DNA of 64,000 nucleotides. Origin: an uncultured Flavobacteriales bacterium. GTDB taxonomy: Bacteria; Bacteroidota; Bacteroidia; Flavobacteriales_G; Salibacteraceae. The position numbers and the translations under genes were made by a program. The notes below the pieces were generated by a model. The model was given only the letters and a program-made list of their open reading frames with translations. It was not told the origin of the DNA and did not search any database. Location: positions 428,861-492,860 of the forward strand of contig CALSRJ010000001.1 of assembly GCA_943788725.1 (NCBI GenBank), given 5' to 3'. Positions 1 through 10,459 of this stretch are shown piece by piece (position 1 is the first letter of the stretch; each line of letters starts with the position of its first letter).

Positions 1-94
1 TAATCCATTTAGCAATGCGAGTATTCATCGGTTTTCAGGCTGCAAAGTACAGCTACCATACTAACACACAAGTGCTCCTTTTGCTCACGGGTAC

Positions 95-127
95 AAAAAA
101 AGAAAGGGCTGATTGCTCAGCCCTTTC
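95..127 (-). terminator. Intrinsic terminator of dnaK
   Basis: A perfect 11-bp stem (102-112 with 117-127) closes a TTGC-type tetraloop. Read on the minus strand it is followed by an unbroken run of seven T (the A-run at 95-101). It lies about 45 bp beyond the dnaK stop codon, the right place and direction to end that transcript. Bases 1-94 to its left hold no gene that I can support. Confidence 0.85.
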
Positions 128-171
128 CATGCCGCGCTCCTTTGCGCGACTCATCCCTACTACCTAACCTA

Positions 172-2082
172 CTACTTATCGTCCTTCACTTCTTCAAAGT
201 CAACATCAGTGACCTCCTCGTCTGAGCTTGACTCATCGGTTGGAGCTCCTTCTGCGCCTCCGGCCTGCTGCTCTGCCTCTTGCGACGCCGCGTACATTTC
301 CTGAGATGCTGCTTGGAACACCGTGTTCAATTTTTCCATGGAAGCGTCGATCGCCTCGAGGTTCTTTTCTTCATGCGCCTTTTTCAATTCTGTCAAGGCC
401 TCTTCGATTGGTTGCTTCTTGTCTTCTGGCAACTTCTCTCCGAACTCCTTCAACTGCTTCTCCGTTTGGAAAATCATGTTGTCGGCTGCATTGAGTTTAT
501 CGATCGACTCCTTCGCTTGCTTATCCGTTTCGGCGTTCGCCTCGGCTTCTCGCTTCATCTTATCGATTTCCTCTTGGCTCAAGCCTGAAGATGCTTCGAT
601 ACGAATGCTCTGCTCCTTGTTGGTAGCCTTGTCCTTCGCAGACACGTGGAGGATACCATTGGCGTCAATGTCAAAGGTCACCTCAACCTGAGGAACACCT
701 CTTGGCGCTGGTGGAATACCATCCAAGTGGAATCGCCCGATCGTGCGGTTGTCCGTGGCCATTGGACGCTCACCCTGCAACACATGAATCTCAACGGATG
801 GTTGATTATCACTTGCTGTAGAGAAGGTCTCAGACTTCTTGGTTGGAATGGTGGTGTTCGATTCGATGAGTTTGGTGAAGACACCACCCATGGTTTCGAT
901 ACCGAGTGAGAGTGGCGTTACGTCCAAAAGAAGAACATCCTTCACGTCACCGCTCAACACGCCTCCTTGAATTGCAGCTCCTACGGCTACTACTTCATCA
1001 GGATTCACTCCCTTACTCGGCTCCTTGCCAAAGAACTTTTTCACCGCATCCTGAACGGCAGGAATCCGAGTTGATCCACCGACCAAAATGACATGATCAA
1101 TCTCATCAGCGCTCAATCCACTCTGCTTAAGTGCAGTCTTACACGGCTCGATAGTGCGTTGGATCAATGCGTCAGTCAACTGCTCAAACTTAGAGCGGCT
1201 GAGGGTTCGTACTAAGTGCTTTGGCACTCCGTCTACTGGCATGATGTAAGGAAGGTTGATCTCCGTACTAGCAGAGCTAGAGAGTTCAATCTTCGCTTTC
1301 TCAGCAGCTTCCTTCAAGCGCTGAAGCGCCATTGGGTCCTTGCTGAGGTCTGCTCCTTCATCGCTCTTAAATTCTGCCACTAACCAATCAATGATTTCTT
1401 GGTCGAAGTCATCTCCACCAAGGTGGGTATCGCCATCGGTCGCTTTTACTTCAAAAACACCTTCTCCTAATTCAAGGATAGACACGTCGTGTGTACCTCC
1501 ACCGCAGTCAAAGACCACGATTTTCATGTCCTCTCCTTTCTTGTCGAGGCCGTATGCTAAAGATGCAGCGGTAGGCTCATTGATGATCCTGCGCACCTTA
1601 AGTCCAGCAATTTCTCCTGCCTCTTTGGTCGCTTGACGCTGAGCGTCATTGAAATACGCTGGAACGGTTATTACCGCCTCTGTCACTTCTTGACCCAGGT
1701 AATCCTCTGCCGTCTTCTTCATCTTCTGAAGCACCATAGCAGACAATTCCTGTGGTGTATACAAGCGGTCATCGATGCGAACGCGTGGTGTATTGTTGTC
1801 CCCTTTCTCCACTTTATATGGAACGCGCGAGATTTCACGGCTACACTCATCGTAGCTCGATCCCATGAAGCGCTTGATGCTGTAAATTGTCTTTGTGGGG
1901 TTTGTGATCGCTTGACGCTTTGCGGGGTCTCCGATCTTTCGTTCACCACCTTCCGTGAATCCGATCACTGAAGGAGTGGTTCGTTTTCCTTCGCTGTTTG
2001 GTATCACCACTGGCTCGTTGCCTTCCATTACGGCAACGCAACTGTTTGTGGTTCCCAAGTCAATTCCTATAATTTTTCCCAT
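172..2082 (-). CDS. dnaK: Molecular chaperone DnaK (Hsp70)
   Basis: Cytoplasmic ATP-dependent chaperone that cycles unfolded clients together with DnaJ and GrpE. The 636-residue product has the Hsp70 phosphate-1 motif IDLGTTNSC near residues 6-14, the second phosphate loop as [10 protein letters not shown] near residue 195, the adenosine motif [11 protein letters not shown], the linker [15 protein letters not shown], a substrate-binding beta domain, a helical lid and an acidic tail ending in DDK. The open frame extends 18 codons further upstream, but family alignment puts the start at the ATG of MGKIIGID (2080-2082). dnaJ and grpE are not adjacent. A strong terminator follows at 95-127. Assignment is secure. 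Confidence 0.98.
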   Translation of the reverse strand: MGKIIGIDLGTTNSCVAVMEGNEPVVIPNSEGKRTTPSVIGFTEGGERKIGDPAKRQAITNPTKTIYSIKRFMGSSYDECSREISRVPYKVEKGDNNTPRVRIDDRLYTPQELSAMVLQKMKKTAEDYLGQEVTEAVITVPAYFNDAQRQATKEAGEIAGLKVRRIINEPTAASLAYGLDKKGEDMKIVVFDCGGGTHDVSILELGEGVFEVKATDGDTHLGGDDFDQEIIDWLVAEFKSDEGADLSKDPMALQRLKEAAEKAKIELSSSASTEINLPYIMPVDGVPKHLVRTLSRSKFEQLTDALIQRTIEPCKTALKQSGLSADEIDHVILVGGSTRIPAVQDAVKKFFGKEPSKGVNPDEVVAVGAAIQGGVLSGDVKDVLLLDVTPLSLGIETMGGVFTKLIESNTTIPTKKSETFSTASDNQPSVEIHVLQGERPMATDNRTIGRFHLDGIPPAPRGVPQVEVTFDIDANGILHVSAKDKATNKEQSIRIEASSGLSQEEIDKMKREAEANAETDKQAKESIDKLNAADNMIFQTEKQLKEFGEKLPEDKKQPIEEALTELKKAHEEKNLEAIDASMEKLNTVFQAASQEMYAASQEAEQQAGGAEGAPTDESSSDEEVTDVDFEEVKDDK

Positions 2083-2196
2083 CCTAAGTAGTTTTTCTTT
2101 TTGCTGGAACGGGAAGGTCAAAGCATGTGCCAGCACACCCTCATCAGAGAATCGTGCAGGATTGTCAGCATTTTACTAAAAAAGGGGAAGGACAAC

Positions 2197-2222
2197 TGTC
2201 ACGAACTGTGACATCATGTCAC
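2197..2222. repeat. Overlapping inverted repeats upstream of dnaK
   Basis: TGTCAC (2197-2202) and GTGACA (2208-2213) form one dyad with a 5-bp centre. GTGACAT (2208-2214) and ATGTCAC (2216-2222) form a second dyad with a 1-bp centre, sharing the middle arm. The element ends on the stop codon of the upstream lipoprotein gene and lies about 115 bp ahead of the dnaK start. It could bind a dimeric regulator or fold in RNA. It is not the CIRCE sequence, and no T-run follows it, so an intrinsic terminator is unlikely. Confidence 0.4.
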
Positions 2223-3403
2223 TAACGACATGATTTTGTAGCGTCGTTGCAACGACCTGGCCGCGTAAACCCTTTTACGCTTGTATTGTAGCTAACGTCA
2301 GAGGCTACTTGATTGGAATAGAGTAACTCTTCAAGCGTGGCCGACTTGAATACTCGTCCACTTTCATACTCTTTATCCTTCTTTCGAGTAGAGGTAATCA
2401 ATCGACTCGCAAAGACACCTATACCATTGGTGACATTGGTATACTCAGGTTGTTCTTGTAATATCTCCGTCGCAGGCTGGTTCACTTCAATGTAAGTGGC
2501 CAATGTGTTGTCTGCCACTTCTAAGAAGAATTGAAGGGTATCACTCGCCACGCGGTCAAATACCGCGTTGTCGAAATCATAGTCGTCAATACTCTGATTG
2601 ATGCGGATGAAAAATTCCTCTGGGTTCATGGAAAATGAAATCTCACCACCCTGATCCGGATTCACACGCTTGCTACCTATGGTGAACAACAAGCTATCCC
2701 TTGAGCGCTCACCCGTATTCTGATCTACCTCTGTATAGTAGAAACGATAGTAACAAGTATATGCAACACCACCAGCTGCTTTTAGCCAGGTGACGGTTTG
2801 ACTTTGACGGTATTCACCATTTGCAAGAAAGTCAACTTCAGCTCGGTCAGCCTGTGACGGATCGCTGCTGCTACCGATCAAGTTTGGCTTGATCAGTCGA
2901 ACTTCTTCGATCCCTCCAGAAGAGGCTTTATTGCCAATCACAGAAGATTCAGCAGAAACAATCTTCGTCTCCTCGCCTTCTACGTTTACCGTGCATTCTA
3001 TCCTGTAATGTTTATCTACATCCAACGTCGCATCAAAATAGTAGACCTTGTTGCTATCACTGAAGAAATTGCCTTCTTCTTTTGAGGTGATGTACGCTGA
3101 TTGCAGTTGCCAAGTGCGCGAAATGTTATTGTTCTGTGGGTTGAACTCGTAAATAAACGTCGTGAGTTCTTCATCCATGTACTCCGTAATCCCAGGTTCA
3201 TTGGCAAGTATACTCGCTGCCTCCTCCCCGATGAACGCCCGATTGATACGTATGTAATGGCGCGTTTGATTCGGCTCTAATAAGCCGTAAATCACGGTTA
3301 CGTCTCTCTTTGGAGCAATAATGTCAATATCGGTCTCACAACCCATGATCGATACGATGCTCAAAAGCAGGAATAGAAAAGAAAGCAACCGCAGCCTTGA
3401 CAT
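2222..3403 (-). CDS. Predicted lipoprotein, DUF4249-like
   Basis: A 393-residue exported lipoprotein of unknown role. It opens with a basic/hydrophobic signal and a lipobox (SIMGC, Cys22), followed by a segment on the pattern 'VTVIYGLL...HYIRINRAFIGE' that I associate with the DUF4249-type lipoproteins common in Bacteroidota. The rest looks beta-rich, without recognisable catalytic motifs. It is divergent from panB, and dnaK follows it on the same strand about 140 bp on. Exact family membership is from memory and unconfirmed; the lipoprotein call is firmer than the domain call. Confidence 0.65.
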   Translation of the reverse strand: MSRLRLLSFLFLLLSIVSIMGCETDIDIIAPKRDVTVIYGLLEPNQTRHYIRINRAFIGEEAASILANEPGITEYMDEELTTFIYEFNPQNNNISRTWQLQSAYITSKEEGNFFSDSNKVYYFDATLDVDKHYRIECTVNVEGEETKIVSAESSVIGNKASSGGIEEVRLIKPNLIGSSSDPSQADRAEVDFLANGEYRQSQTVTWLKAAGGVAYTCYYRFYYTEVDQNTGERSRDSLLFTIGSKRVNPDQGGEISFSMNPEEFFIRINQSIDDYDFDNAVFDRVASDTLQFFLEVADNTLATYIEVNQPATEILQEQPEYTNVTNGIGVFASRLITSTRKKDKEYESGRVFKSATLEELLYSNQVASDVSYNTSVKGFTRPGRCNDATKSCR

Positions 3404-3512
3404 AAAAATCTTTTACGTTTGCGTAAACAGGCGCCAAAAATACATTCCTCACAGACTCTGGAGTGATGAAATTGATTTTCGGTAGATATTCACCCTTCAA
3501 CGGCGATTTATT

Positions 3513-4352
3513 ATGAGTCATATAGACGAACAGCTTTCTCCTGTGGGAGGTTCGGTAAAGAAAATTACCACCAACGTTTTGCTTCAAATGAAGCAAAACG
3601 GAGAAAAGATCAGTATGCTTACAGCTTACGACTACAGCTTAGCGCGCTTGGTTGACCTTGCTGGAATCGACGTTATCCTGGTGGGTGATTCTGCGAGTAA
3701 CGTCATGGCGGGTCATGAGACCACGCTGCCCATCACCTTGGATCAAATGATCTATCACGCGGCGTCGGTCATTCGCGCCACCTCCCGCTCACTAGTAGTG
3801 GTAGATCTTCCATTTGGCAGTTATCAAGGAAATTCAAAAGAAGCCCTGACCTCCTCCATCCGCATCATGAAAGAAGCCGGCGCCCACGCTGTAAAGCTCG
3901 AAGGCGGTCGTGAGGTGAAAGAGTCCATCGATCGTATATTGACGGCTGGAATCCCAGTAATGGGTCACCTCGGACTCACTCCACAATCGATCTACAAGTT
4001 TGGGACTTACGCTGTCCGTGCGCGGGAGGAAGAGGAACGTGACCGCCTGCTAGAGGACGCGAAAATATTAGAGGAAACTGGCGTATTCGGAATCGTGCTC
4101 GAAAAGATACCTGCGGAACTCGCTGGTGAGGTTGCTCGTTCCATTTCCATCCCGGTAATCGGTATTGGGGCTGGAAATCAAGTGGACGGGCAAGTATTGG
4201 TTTTACACGACATGCTCGGCATCAACAAGGAGTTTTCTCCGCGCTTCCTCCGCAGATATGCCGACCTCCATGACGCCATCATCGATTCGATATCAAACTA
4301 CATCACCGATGTTAAGCTCAAAGAGTTTCCAAATGAAAAAGAGCAATACTAA
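3513..4352 (+). CDS. panB: 3-methyl-2-oxobutanoate hydroxymethyltransferase
   Basis: Transfers a hydroxymethyl group from 5,10-methylene-tetrahydrofolate to 2-oxoisovalerate, giving ketopantoate, the first committed step of pantothenate and CoA synthesis in the cytoplasm. The 279-residue protein has the full TIM-barrel family pattern: [12 protein letters not shown], the metal/substrate segment [21 protein letters not shown], the [10 protein letters not shown] segment and [18 protein letters not shown]. Length is slightly above the usual 260-275 residues because of an N-terminal extension of about 20 residues. The downstream pseudouridine synthase begins 3 bp after the stop, so the two are probably co-transcribed. 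No other pan gene is in the window. Confidence 0.97.
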   Translation: MSHIDEQLSPVGGSVKKITTNVLLQMKQNGEKISMLTAYDYSLARLVDLAGIDVILVGDSASNVMAGHETTLPITLDQMIYHAASVIRATSRSLVVVDLPFGSYQGNSKEALTSSIRIMKEAGAHAVKLEGGREVKESIDRILTAGIPVMGHLGLTPQSIYKFGTYAVRAREEEERDRLLEDAKILEETGVFGIVLEKIPAELAGEVARSISIPVIGIGAGNQVDGQVLVLHDMLGINKEFSPRFLRRYADLHDAIIDSISNYITDVKLKEFPNEKEQY

Positions 4353-4355
4353 AAG

Positions 4356-5051
4356 GTGAGCAGTCTTAGCGATCGCATCTTGTACGAAGACAATCACTTG
4401 ATCGTCGTGAACAAACTTGCAGGGGAATTGGTGCAAGGCGACAAGACGGGTGATGCACCATTGATCGACCTGCTCAAGGATTTGATCAAGGTTAGAGATA
4501 ACAAACCAGGCAATGTGTTTTTAGGCTCTCCTCACCGACTAGACCGTCCGGTAAGCGGTATTGTCATCTTTACGAAAACGAGCAAGGCATTGGCTCGTAT
4601 GAACAAGCTCTTTCACGACAAGGAAATTGAAAAGACGTATTGGGCGATCGTTTATGAAGCGCCAAAAGAGCAGTCAGGTCGACTGCAAGGCTGGATGATC
4701 AAGCATTCGAAACAGAACAAGAGTTACGTTTCGGATGAAGAAAAAAAGGATCACAAGCATGCGGTTTTGAGTTATACCACAAAATCCAGCAGTGACCGTT
4801 ATCATCTACTCGAAGTAAAACTAGAAACCGGAAGGCACCACCAAATCCGAGCCCAGCTCGCGCACATGGGATGCATCATCAAGGGGGATCTGAAATATGG
4901 AGCCAGTCGCTCCAACCCCGATGCCAGTATTGGGTTGCACGCTCGGCGAGCTGAGTTCACCCATCCCGTTACGCTTGCATATCTTTCCATCGAAGCGCCT
5001 GTGCCATCTGACGCGTTGTGGCGTTTTTTTGAAGAATCAGTTGCGAAATAG
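4356..5051 (+). CDS. RluA-family RNA pseudouridine synthase
   Basis: Isomerises uridine to pseudouridine in rRNA or tRNA. The 231-residue, single-domain protein carries the RluA motif II HRLDRPVSGIVIF with the catalytic aspartate at about residue 63, and the later LLEVKLETGRHHQIRAQLAHMG segment. There is no N-terminal S4 domain, so it is the short form; the target position cannot be told from sequence. It starts with GTG three bases after panB, and no better start lies downstream. It converges on priA with only 44 bp between the stops. Confidence 0.93.
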   Translation: MSSLSDRILYEDNHLIVVNKLAGELVQGDKTGDAPLIDLLKDLIKVRDNKPGNVFLGSPHRLDRPVSGIVIFTKTSKALARMNKLFHDKEIEKTYWAIVYEAPKEQSGRLQGWMIKHSKQNKSYVSDEEKKDHKHAVLSYTTKSSSDRYHLLEVKLETGRHHQIRAQLAHMGCIIKGDLKYGASRSNPDASIGLHARRAEFTHPVTLAYLSIEAPVPSDALWRFFEESVAK

Positions 5052-5095
5052 AAATCAATTCTGCCAGACGTGGCGATTGATGATGAGGGGGTAAC

Positions 5096-7580
5096 CTATA
5101 GGGGATCGACGTCGATCTGAAATTTGGCCTTTCGATAGCTTTCGTGTCCTTCGAGTAAGTCGATGCATTCCCACACAGCTTTTCTCGATTGTTTGAGGGA
5201 TAGCGTCCCTTCCATTTTCAAAAATATCTGGCGAATGAATCTCCCTCGAATCCTCGGAATCGTCGGCTCCTCAGGGCCTAGAATACGTTTACCAAAGCGC
5301 TCGCGCAGTAAACCTGCAAAATAAACCGCTGCCTCTTTGGTGAATTTAGCGTCGGTGTGCATGAGCTTGAACTGCATGATACGGGTGTACGGCGGATAGG
5401 CGAACTGCTGGCGCTCGGAGATCTGATGTTGATACATCCCTTCGTAGCTGTGGTTGATTACGTATTCTAAGACCGGGTGGTCTACTCGAAAGGTCTGAAT
5501 CAGGACCCTGCCCCTTCTCCCCTTTCTTCCGGCGCGACCCGAAACTTGGGTGAGCATTTGATAGGCGCGTTCGAAAGCCCTGAAATCAGGTCGATTCCAC
5601 AGCGAGTCTGCGCTCAAAACCCCTACCAATCCCACGTTTTCAAAGTCAAGGCCTTTGGAAACCATTTGCGTTCCAACCAAAATATCAATGGATCCTTCTT
5701 CAAATGCCGTGATCAGGTTTTGAAATGCATTCTTCTTACGCGTAGTATCCAGGTCCATGCGTGCAATTCTTGCTTCTGGAAAGATTGTTTCCAGCTGGTT
5801 CTCGATTTTCTCGGTTCCAAACCCCTTCACCTTGAGCTTGGCAGAGTTACACTGCGGACAGTTCTTTGGAAGCTTATAGTTGTATCCACAGTAGTGGCAA
5901 AGCATTTTTTCGAAGTGCTTGTGGAACGTCAAGTTGACATCGCAATTCACACATTCAGCACTCCATCCACAACTCTCGCACATCAGGAAGGGCGCATACC
6001 CTCTCCGATTTTGAAAGAGGATCACCTGCTGCTTCTGCACCATGGCCGCTTTGATGCCTTCCACCAACTCTGCGCTTAGGCTCGCATCCATGACGTCAGC
6101 TCGTTTCGACTTGGTCATGTCTACGATATGTACGCTAGGCAATTGGATGTCAGCAAAGCGTTTCTTCAATTCGGCAAATCCGAACTTCCCCTTTCGTGCG
6201 CTGTAAGTAGATTCTACCGATGGCGTAGCCGATCCAATCAACACCTTGGCCCCCAGCGCATGCGCCATCCAGATGGCAGCATCCCGTGCACTGTAGTGAG
6301 GAGATGCCTCGTGCTGTTTGAATGAAGATTCATGTTCTTCATCCACGATGATCAATCCTAAGGCATGCAAAGGCAGGAAGAGTGCCGAGCGCGCCCCGAT
6401 CACCAATTCCGGATTGGCAGAATCTAGAAGACGCAGCCAGGTAGTCAGTCTTTCCCTATCGGTAAACCGAGAGTGGTACACCTGCACCTCTTGCTGCACA
6501 AGGTGCTTCATGCGCTGCACCAATTGAGTCGTGAGGGCAATTTCAGGAACCAAGTAAAGCACCTGCTTTCCGGCAGCGAGCGTCTCTCGGATCAATTCAG
6601 CGTATACCAAGGTCTTTCCGGACCCAGTGACCCCATGGAGCAAACAGCAAACTTTAGTGTCAAACTGTTCCTTCAGCGAGCCCACCACTTGCGACTGTTC
6701 TTCATTCAATTCAAAACCCTCGACTGGATGTGCTTCTTCGCTTTCTGCAAACACTTCCATCAGATGAAATACGCCCTTGTCTATCAAGCTGCGCAAAATG
6801 GCAGAGGTTGCATTTGAGCGCTGAAGCAGCAGCGGCCTGTTCACTCCGTCCAGCGGATCACCACCCGTTATCTCTAGAAAGCGCATAACGAGCTCGAATT
6901 GCTTGGGCGCATTGCTCAAGCTTTCGACGAGTCCGTTTAAGGCCTCTTCCGTTTGAAAGTCAGTCGTGAGCTCCACTCGCTCTACCGTGCGAGGTTTGGT
7001 TTGCGGCTTCATCTCCTCCGAGGTCAACACCACGCCTTTTTTCAATAGCGAGGAAATGGCTTTCTGAATGGATTTCTTAGATGATAAGGCCTCCAGTTGA
7101 CTCACTTCCATCTGCTCATGTGTCGATAGCTGTGCGATGATCATGCGCTCATCGTCGCTGAAGGCTTCATATTCTTCGAAGGCAGGATTGAGTGCAATGG
7201 TGGTCTGAGAGCTCAGCTTAAGGGCATTGGGCAGAGCGGTATTCATAACGGGGCCTAGTCCGGACATATAATACTCCGACATCCATTCCCAAAAAAGAAG
7301 CTGTTGATCGGTAACCACGGGAAGGTCATCCATCACATAGGATATGTCCTTGGGCTTAGTCCCTCTTGGCACTTGCGCATTGACTTTGTAGATCAATGCC
7401 GCATAATAGCGCCGCTTTCCAAATGGCACCACCACTCGACGGCCGATTTCTACATCCGCCAGGAGGTGTGTCGGGCACCCTGTAAGTGAAGGCCCCGCGA
7501 AGAGCTAAAGGAAGAATGACCTGTATATGATAGTCAGCAGACACTTGTGCGAATGTAGCAGCGCTGTACATCTTGGGCAT
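5096..7580 (-). CDS. priA: Primosomal helicase PriA, interrupted by a one-base frameshift
   Basis: Replication-restart 3'-5' helicase (protein N'). The C-terminal frame (5096 to about 7468) has Walker A GVTGSGKT, DEEH, and the eight-cysteine zinc region (CESCGWSAECVNCDVN ... CHYCGYNYKLPKNCPQC), ending as PriA proteins do. The N-terminal part is in another frame: from ATG 7578-7580 it reads ...HIQVILPLALRGAFTYRVPD, then loses homology. Removing one base near 7469 (GTGTGTC instead of GTGGTC on the plus strand) joins this to HLLADVEIGRRVVVPFGKRR and restores about 827 residues, the expected length. Either a true mutation or a sequence error; as read, no full-length protein is made. The downstream frame could only restart around 7435. 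Confidence 0.93.
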
Positions 7581-7649
7581 AATGTGTTAAAAACTCGTGG
7601 TGATATTGCTCCATCAAGCCGCCTTGTCTGCCCTACTATTGCATGGAAC

Positions 7650-9542
7650 ATGCTTGCCACGCTCGACTGGATCATCATTGTAGGATTTCTCCTACTGTCA
7701 CTTGGTATCGGAATCTATTACAGAAAGGATGCCGGGAGAAGTCTCGTAGACTTTTTTCTAGGCGGTAGAAACTTGCCGTGGTACGTCGCTGGACTCTCAA
7801 TGGTCGCCACGACGTTCGCTGCCGACACGCCGCTTGCGGTTTCTGAACTTGTAGCAGATGGAGGAATTGCGAAAAATTGGTTGTGGTGGTCCTTTTTGAT
7901 CGGCGGTGCCTTCACGACCTTCTTCTTTGCCGTGTTATGGCGACGCGCAAATGTGATGACCGAACTCGAATTCATTCAGCTTCGGTACGAAGGACGCCCA
8001 GCGTTTTACTTACGCTTATTCAAGTCCGTATATCTCGGCCTTTTCATCAACGCGATCATCATCGCCTGGGTCAACCTGGCCATGATGTCCCTCATCGAAG
8101 TTTTCTTTGACCTGCCTCGGTCTGAAGCCTTTCTCACCACACTTGGATTGATGATATTAGCTGTCATATACTCCACATTATCAGGTCTTAAAGGTGTTGC
8201 AATTACAGATATGGTTCAATTCACTATCGCCATGGTCGGCTGTATTGTATTGGCTGTCTTGGTAGTCGGAAGTGATGAGATTGGAGGCATAGCTGCCTTG
8301 AAAGAGAAGCTGCCCGCTGAGACCTTTTCGTTCGTTCCCTCCATTGGATCAGAAGACGGGAGTTCGAACGTCATTCACGGCTTTGGATTATCCATAGGTG
8401 CTTTCTTCGCCTTTGTCACGGTTCAGTGGTGGGCCTCGTGGTACCCGGGCGCGGAACCCGGGGGTGGTGGATACATTGCTCAGCGCATGATGAGCACCCG
8501 CACAGAGCAAGACTCTATTTGGGCAACGCTCCTTTTCCAAATCGGACATTACTGCATACGTCCTTGGCCTTGGATTGTGGTGGGACTGTGTGCCATTGCG
8601 CTATACTCACCAGAATTCAGCGACCTAACCGCAGAGGCATCAGCGTCCGTTTCCCATTTGGATGAATATCCGAACGCAAATGCCTTCATGGCTGATCATT
8701 CTGAACTGGCTGGTACGCGAGGCGAGCAAGTAGCCCGATACCATTTTGAACCCAGACTTGGCTTTGTGTATACCATGAAAGACTTTCTGCCTACTGGCCT
8801 TGTCGGACTCTTACTGGTCGCCTTCTTCGCGGCGTACATGAGTACGATTTCCACTCAGGTAAATTGGGGCGCGAGCTACATTGTGAATGACCTCATCCTT
8901 CCCCTTCGTGCAAATGACGATCAAGGACAGCTCGTGCTGTTCAGCCGGTTAGCCAGCGTGGGGATTCTCATACTTGGCGCGTGCGTCACCCCATTTGTGA
9001 CCAGCATTAGCGGCGTATGGGAGTTCATCATGCAATGCGGAGCAGGCCTCGGCCTTGTATTGATCCTTCGATGGTATTGGTGGCGGATCAACGCCTGGAG
9101 TGAAATTGCTGCAACCTTAGCGCCAATCGCAGCGTATGCCTTTTGTCACTTTTACCTCAACGAACAATTGGGAAGCAACTTTACAGACAATTACGGCCAT
9201 TATTACTTTACGGTAGGCTTCACCACCTTGACTTGGATCTTGGTCACCTACCTTACACCTCCACCCAGTTCTGCGCTGATTTCGTCCTTCGATGAACGCG
9301 TTCGCCCTATGGGTGCTTGGCCTAGTGCTGGACCGCGAAATGGAGAACTGAAATGGCTCTTCGCCCTTACGATCTCGATGATCATATTGATTGTTTCCGT
9401 CTTGTTTGGAATTGGCAGTATCATACTGCAGTCGTATGAAGCAGCAATTATCTACGTTACACTGTCAATTATATCAACCATAGGGTTAAGGTTCTTTCTG
9501 AAAAAAACCAATATCTTCGAGCGCAATAAAAATTTTCAATGA
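7650..9542 (+). CDS. Sodium:solute symporter (SSS family)
   Basis: Inner-membrane sodium-coupled transporter of the SSS family; substrate not determinable. The 630-residue protein has about 13-15 hydrophobic segments, the early family signature around FFLGGRNLPWYVAGLSMVATTFAADTP, and the internal STLSGLKGVAITDMVQF segment. The open frame extends 41 codons upstream, but MLATLDWIIIVGF (ATG 7650) is where family similarity starts. An extended periplasmic loop lies near residues 330-380. Its stop overlaps the start of the lipoprotein gene by 4 bp, so translation of the next gene is probably coupled to it. It is divergent from priA. Confidence 0.92.
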   Translation: MLATLDWIIIVGFLLLSLGIGIYYRKDAGRSLVDFFLGGRNLPWYVAGLSMVATTFAADTPLAVSELVADGGIAKNWLWWSFLIGGAFTTFFFAVLWRRANVMTELEFIQLRYEGRPAFYLRLFKSVYLGLFINAIIIAWVNLAMMSLIEVFFDLPRSEAFLTTLGLMILAVIYSTLSGLKGVAITDMVQFTIAMVGCIVLAVLVVGSDEIGGIAALKEKLPAETFSFVPSIGSEDGSSNVIHGFGLSIGAFFAFVTVQWWASWYPGAEPGGGGYIAQRMMSTRTEQDSIWATLLFQIGHYCIRPWPWIVVGLCAIALYSPEFSDLTAEASASVSHLDEYPNANAFMADHSELAGTRGEQVARYHFEPRLGFVYTMKDFLPTGLVGLLLVAFFAAYMSTISTQVNWGASYIVNDLILPLRANDDQGQLVLFSRLASVGILILGACVTPFVTSISGVWEFIMQCGAGLGLVLILRWYWWRINAWSEIAATLAPIAAYAFCHFYLNEQLGSNFTDNYGHYYFTVGFTTLTWILVTYLTPPPSSALISSFDERVRPMGAWPSAGPRNGELKWLFALTISMIILIVSVLFGIGSIILQSYEAAIIYVTLSIISTIGLRFFLKKTNIFERNKNFQ

Positions 9543-10459
9543 GATCATCCTTTCAATTGCTGGCTGTCATGGCCGTTGTAGCTGGTCTGACCCTTGCTTC
9601 CTGTGGGGGTGAAGAGTCTCCAACGGGTAACGATGCAACAGGCGACGAAAACGTAGCGACGAAACCAAAACCACAAGGTTCCTCCCTCCTCAAGGTGGGC
9701 GACAAGCTTTTCAACCTTCCTTCTCCGTTAGAAACGGCAATGCTTATTGAAGAAGTAGGCGGCGATTTTTATGAGGATATGCTCAATCCAAATACAGATG
9801 CTACGCAGTATTCGGTCAAGACCATACAAGCGATGAACCTGGGTGTCTATGGAGCTGATTTAGGGTATTGTTTGATTTACAATCAATCGCAAAAGGCGTT
9901 TCGACTCTTGGCTACAACGGAAAAACTCGGAACCGAACTCGGCATTTCACCTGCGCTTTATGGAGACCTCATCAAGCGTTTTGAAGGAAACATGGAAAAC
10001 AAAGACTCACTGCTCATTTTCGTGTCAGAGCTGAACCGCTTGAGCGATGAGTATTTGAAAGAAAACGAAAGCGAAGATGTCAGCGCGATGATTTTGTACG
10101 GTGGATGGCTCGAGTCCCTTTACTTCATGACGTCTTTGAGTTCAACGTTAGATAGCCCAGAGCTTAGAGAGCGCGTGGGTGAACAAAAGAACACCATCGA
10201 AAACCTGATCGGCTTAATCAGTCAACAAAATGGCAACGGAGGCTTTGATGAGCTTTTGGCCGAGTTGAATGATCTAAAATCAAGCTTTGCAAAAGTTGGC
10301 GCTACTTACGAATGGGTAGAGGCTGAAACCAGTCCTGAAGAAATGCTCACTGTTATTAAGAGTAAGAGTGCTGTAACGCTTGATGACGCTCTCTTGAAAG
10401 AGATTGCTGATAAAATTGCTACACTGAGAAACCGAATCATCTCAACTACTGCTTCATGA
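9539..10459 (+). CDS. Lipoprotein, paralogue of the gene at 63014
   Basis: A 306-residue exported lipoprotein with signal and lipobox (LASC, Cys22), followed by a low-complexity, G/E/T/K-rich linker and a helical domain. The domain has a conserved block NLPSPLET and a later GVYGADLGYCLIYN. The same blocks, in the same order and spacing, occur in the lipoprotein at 63014-63871, so the two are paralogues of one uncharacterised family. The last 25 residues form a helix of the type ADKIATLRNRI, also matched in the paralogue. It overlaps its upstream symporter and its downstream neighbour by 4 bp each. No function is assigned. Confidence 0.85.
   Translation: MRSSFQLLAVMAVVAGLTLASCGGEESPTGNDATGDENVATKPKPQGSSLLKVGDKLFNLPSPLETAMLIEEVGGDFYEDMLNPNTDATQYSVKTIQAMNLGVYGADLGYCLIYNQSQKAFRLLATTEKLGTELGISPALYGDLIKRFEGNMENKDSLLIFVSELNRLSDEYLKENESEDVSAMILYGGWLESLYFMTSLSSTLDSPELRERVGEQKNTIENLIGLISQQNGNGGFDELLAELNDLKSSFAKVGATYEWVEAETSPEEMLTVIKSKSAVTLDDALLKEIADKIATLRNRIISTTAS

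Noticed and set aside
5477..6079. 200-residue open frame on the plus strand inside priA
   Set aside because: It lies antisense to the conserved helicase and zinc region of priA, with no recognisable family and composition set by the priA codons.
7527..7649. Upstream extension of the sodium/solute symporter
   Set aside because: The 41 extra residues are not hydrophobic, contain cysteines and charges unlike this family, and overlap the 5' end of the divergent priA gene; ATG 7650 fits the family.
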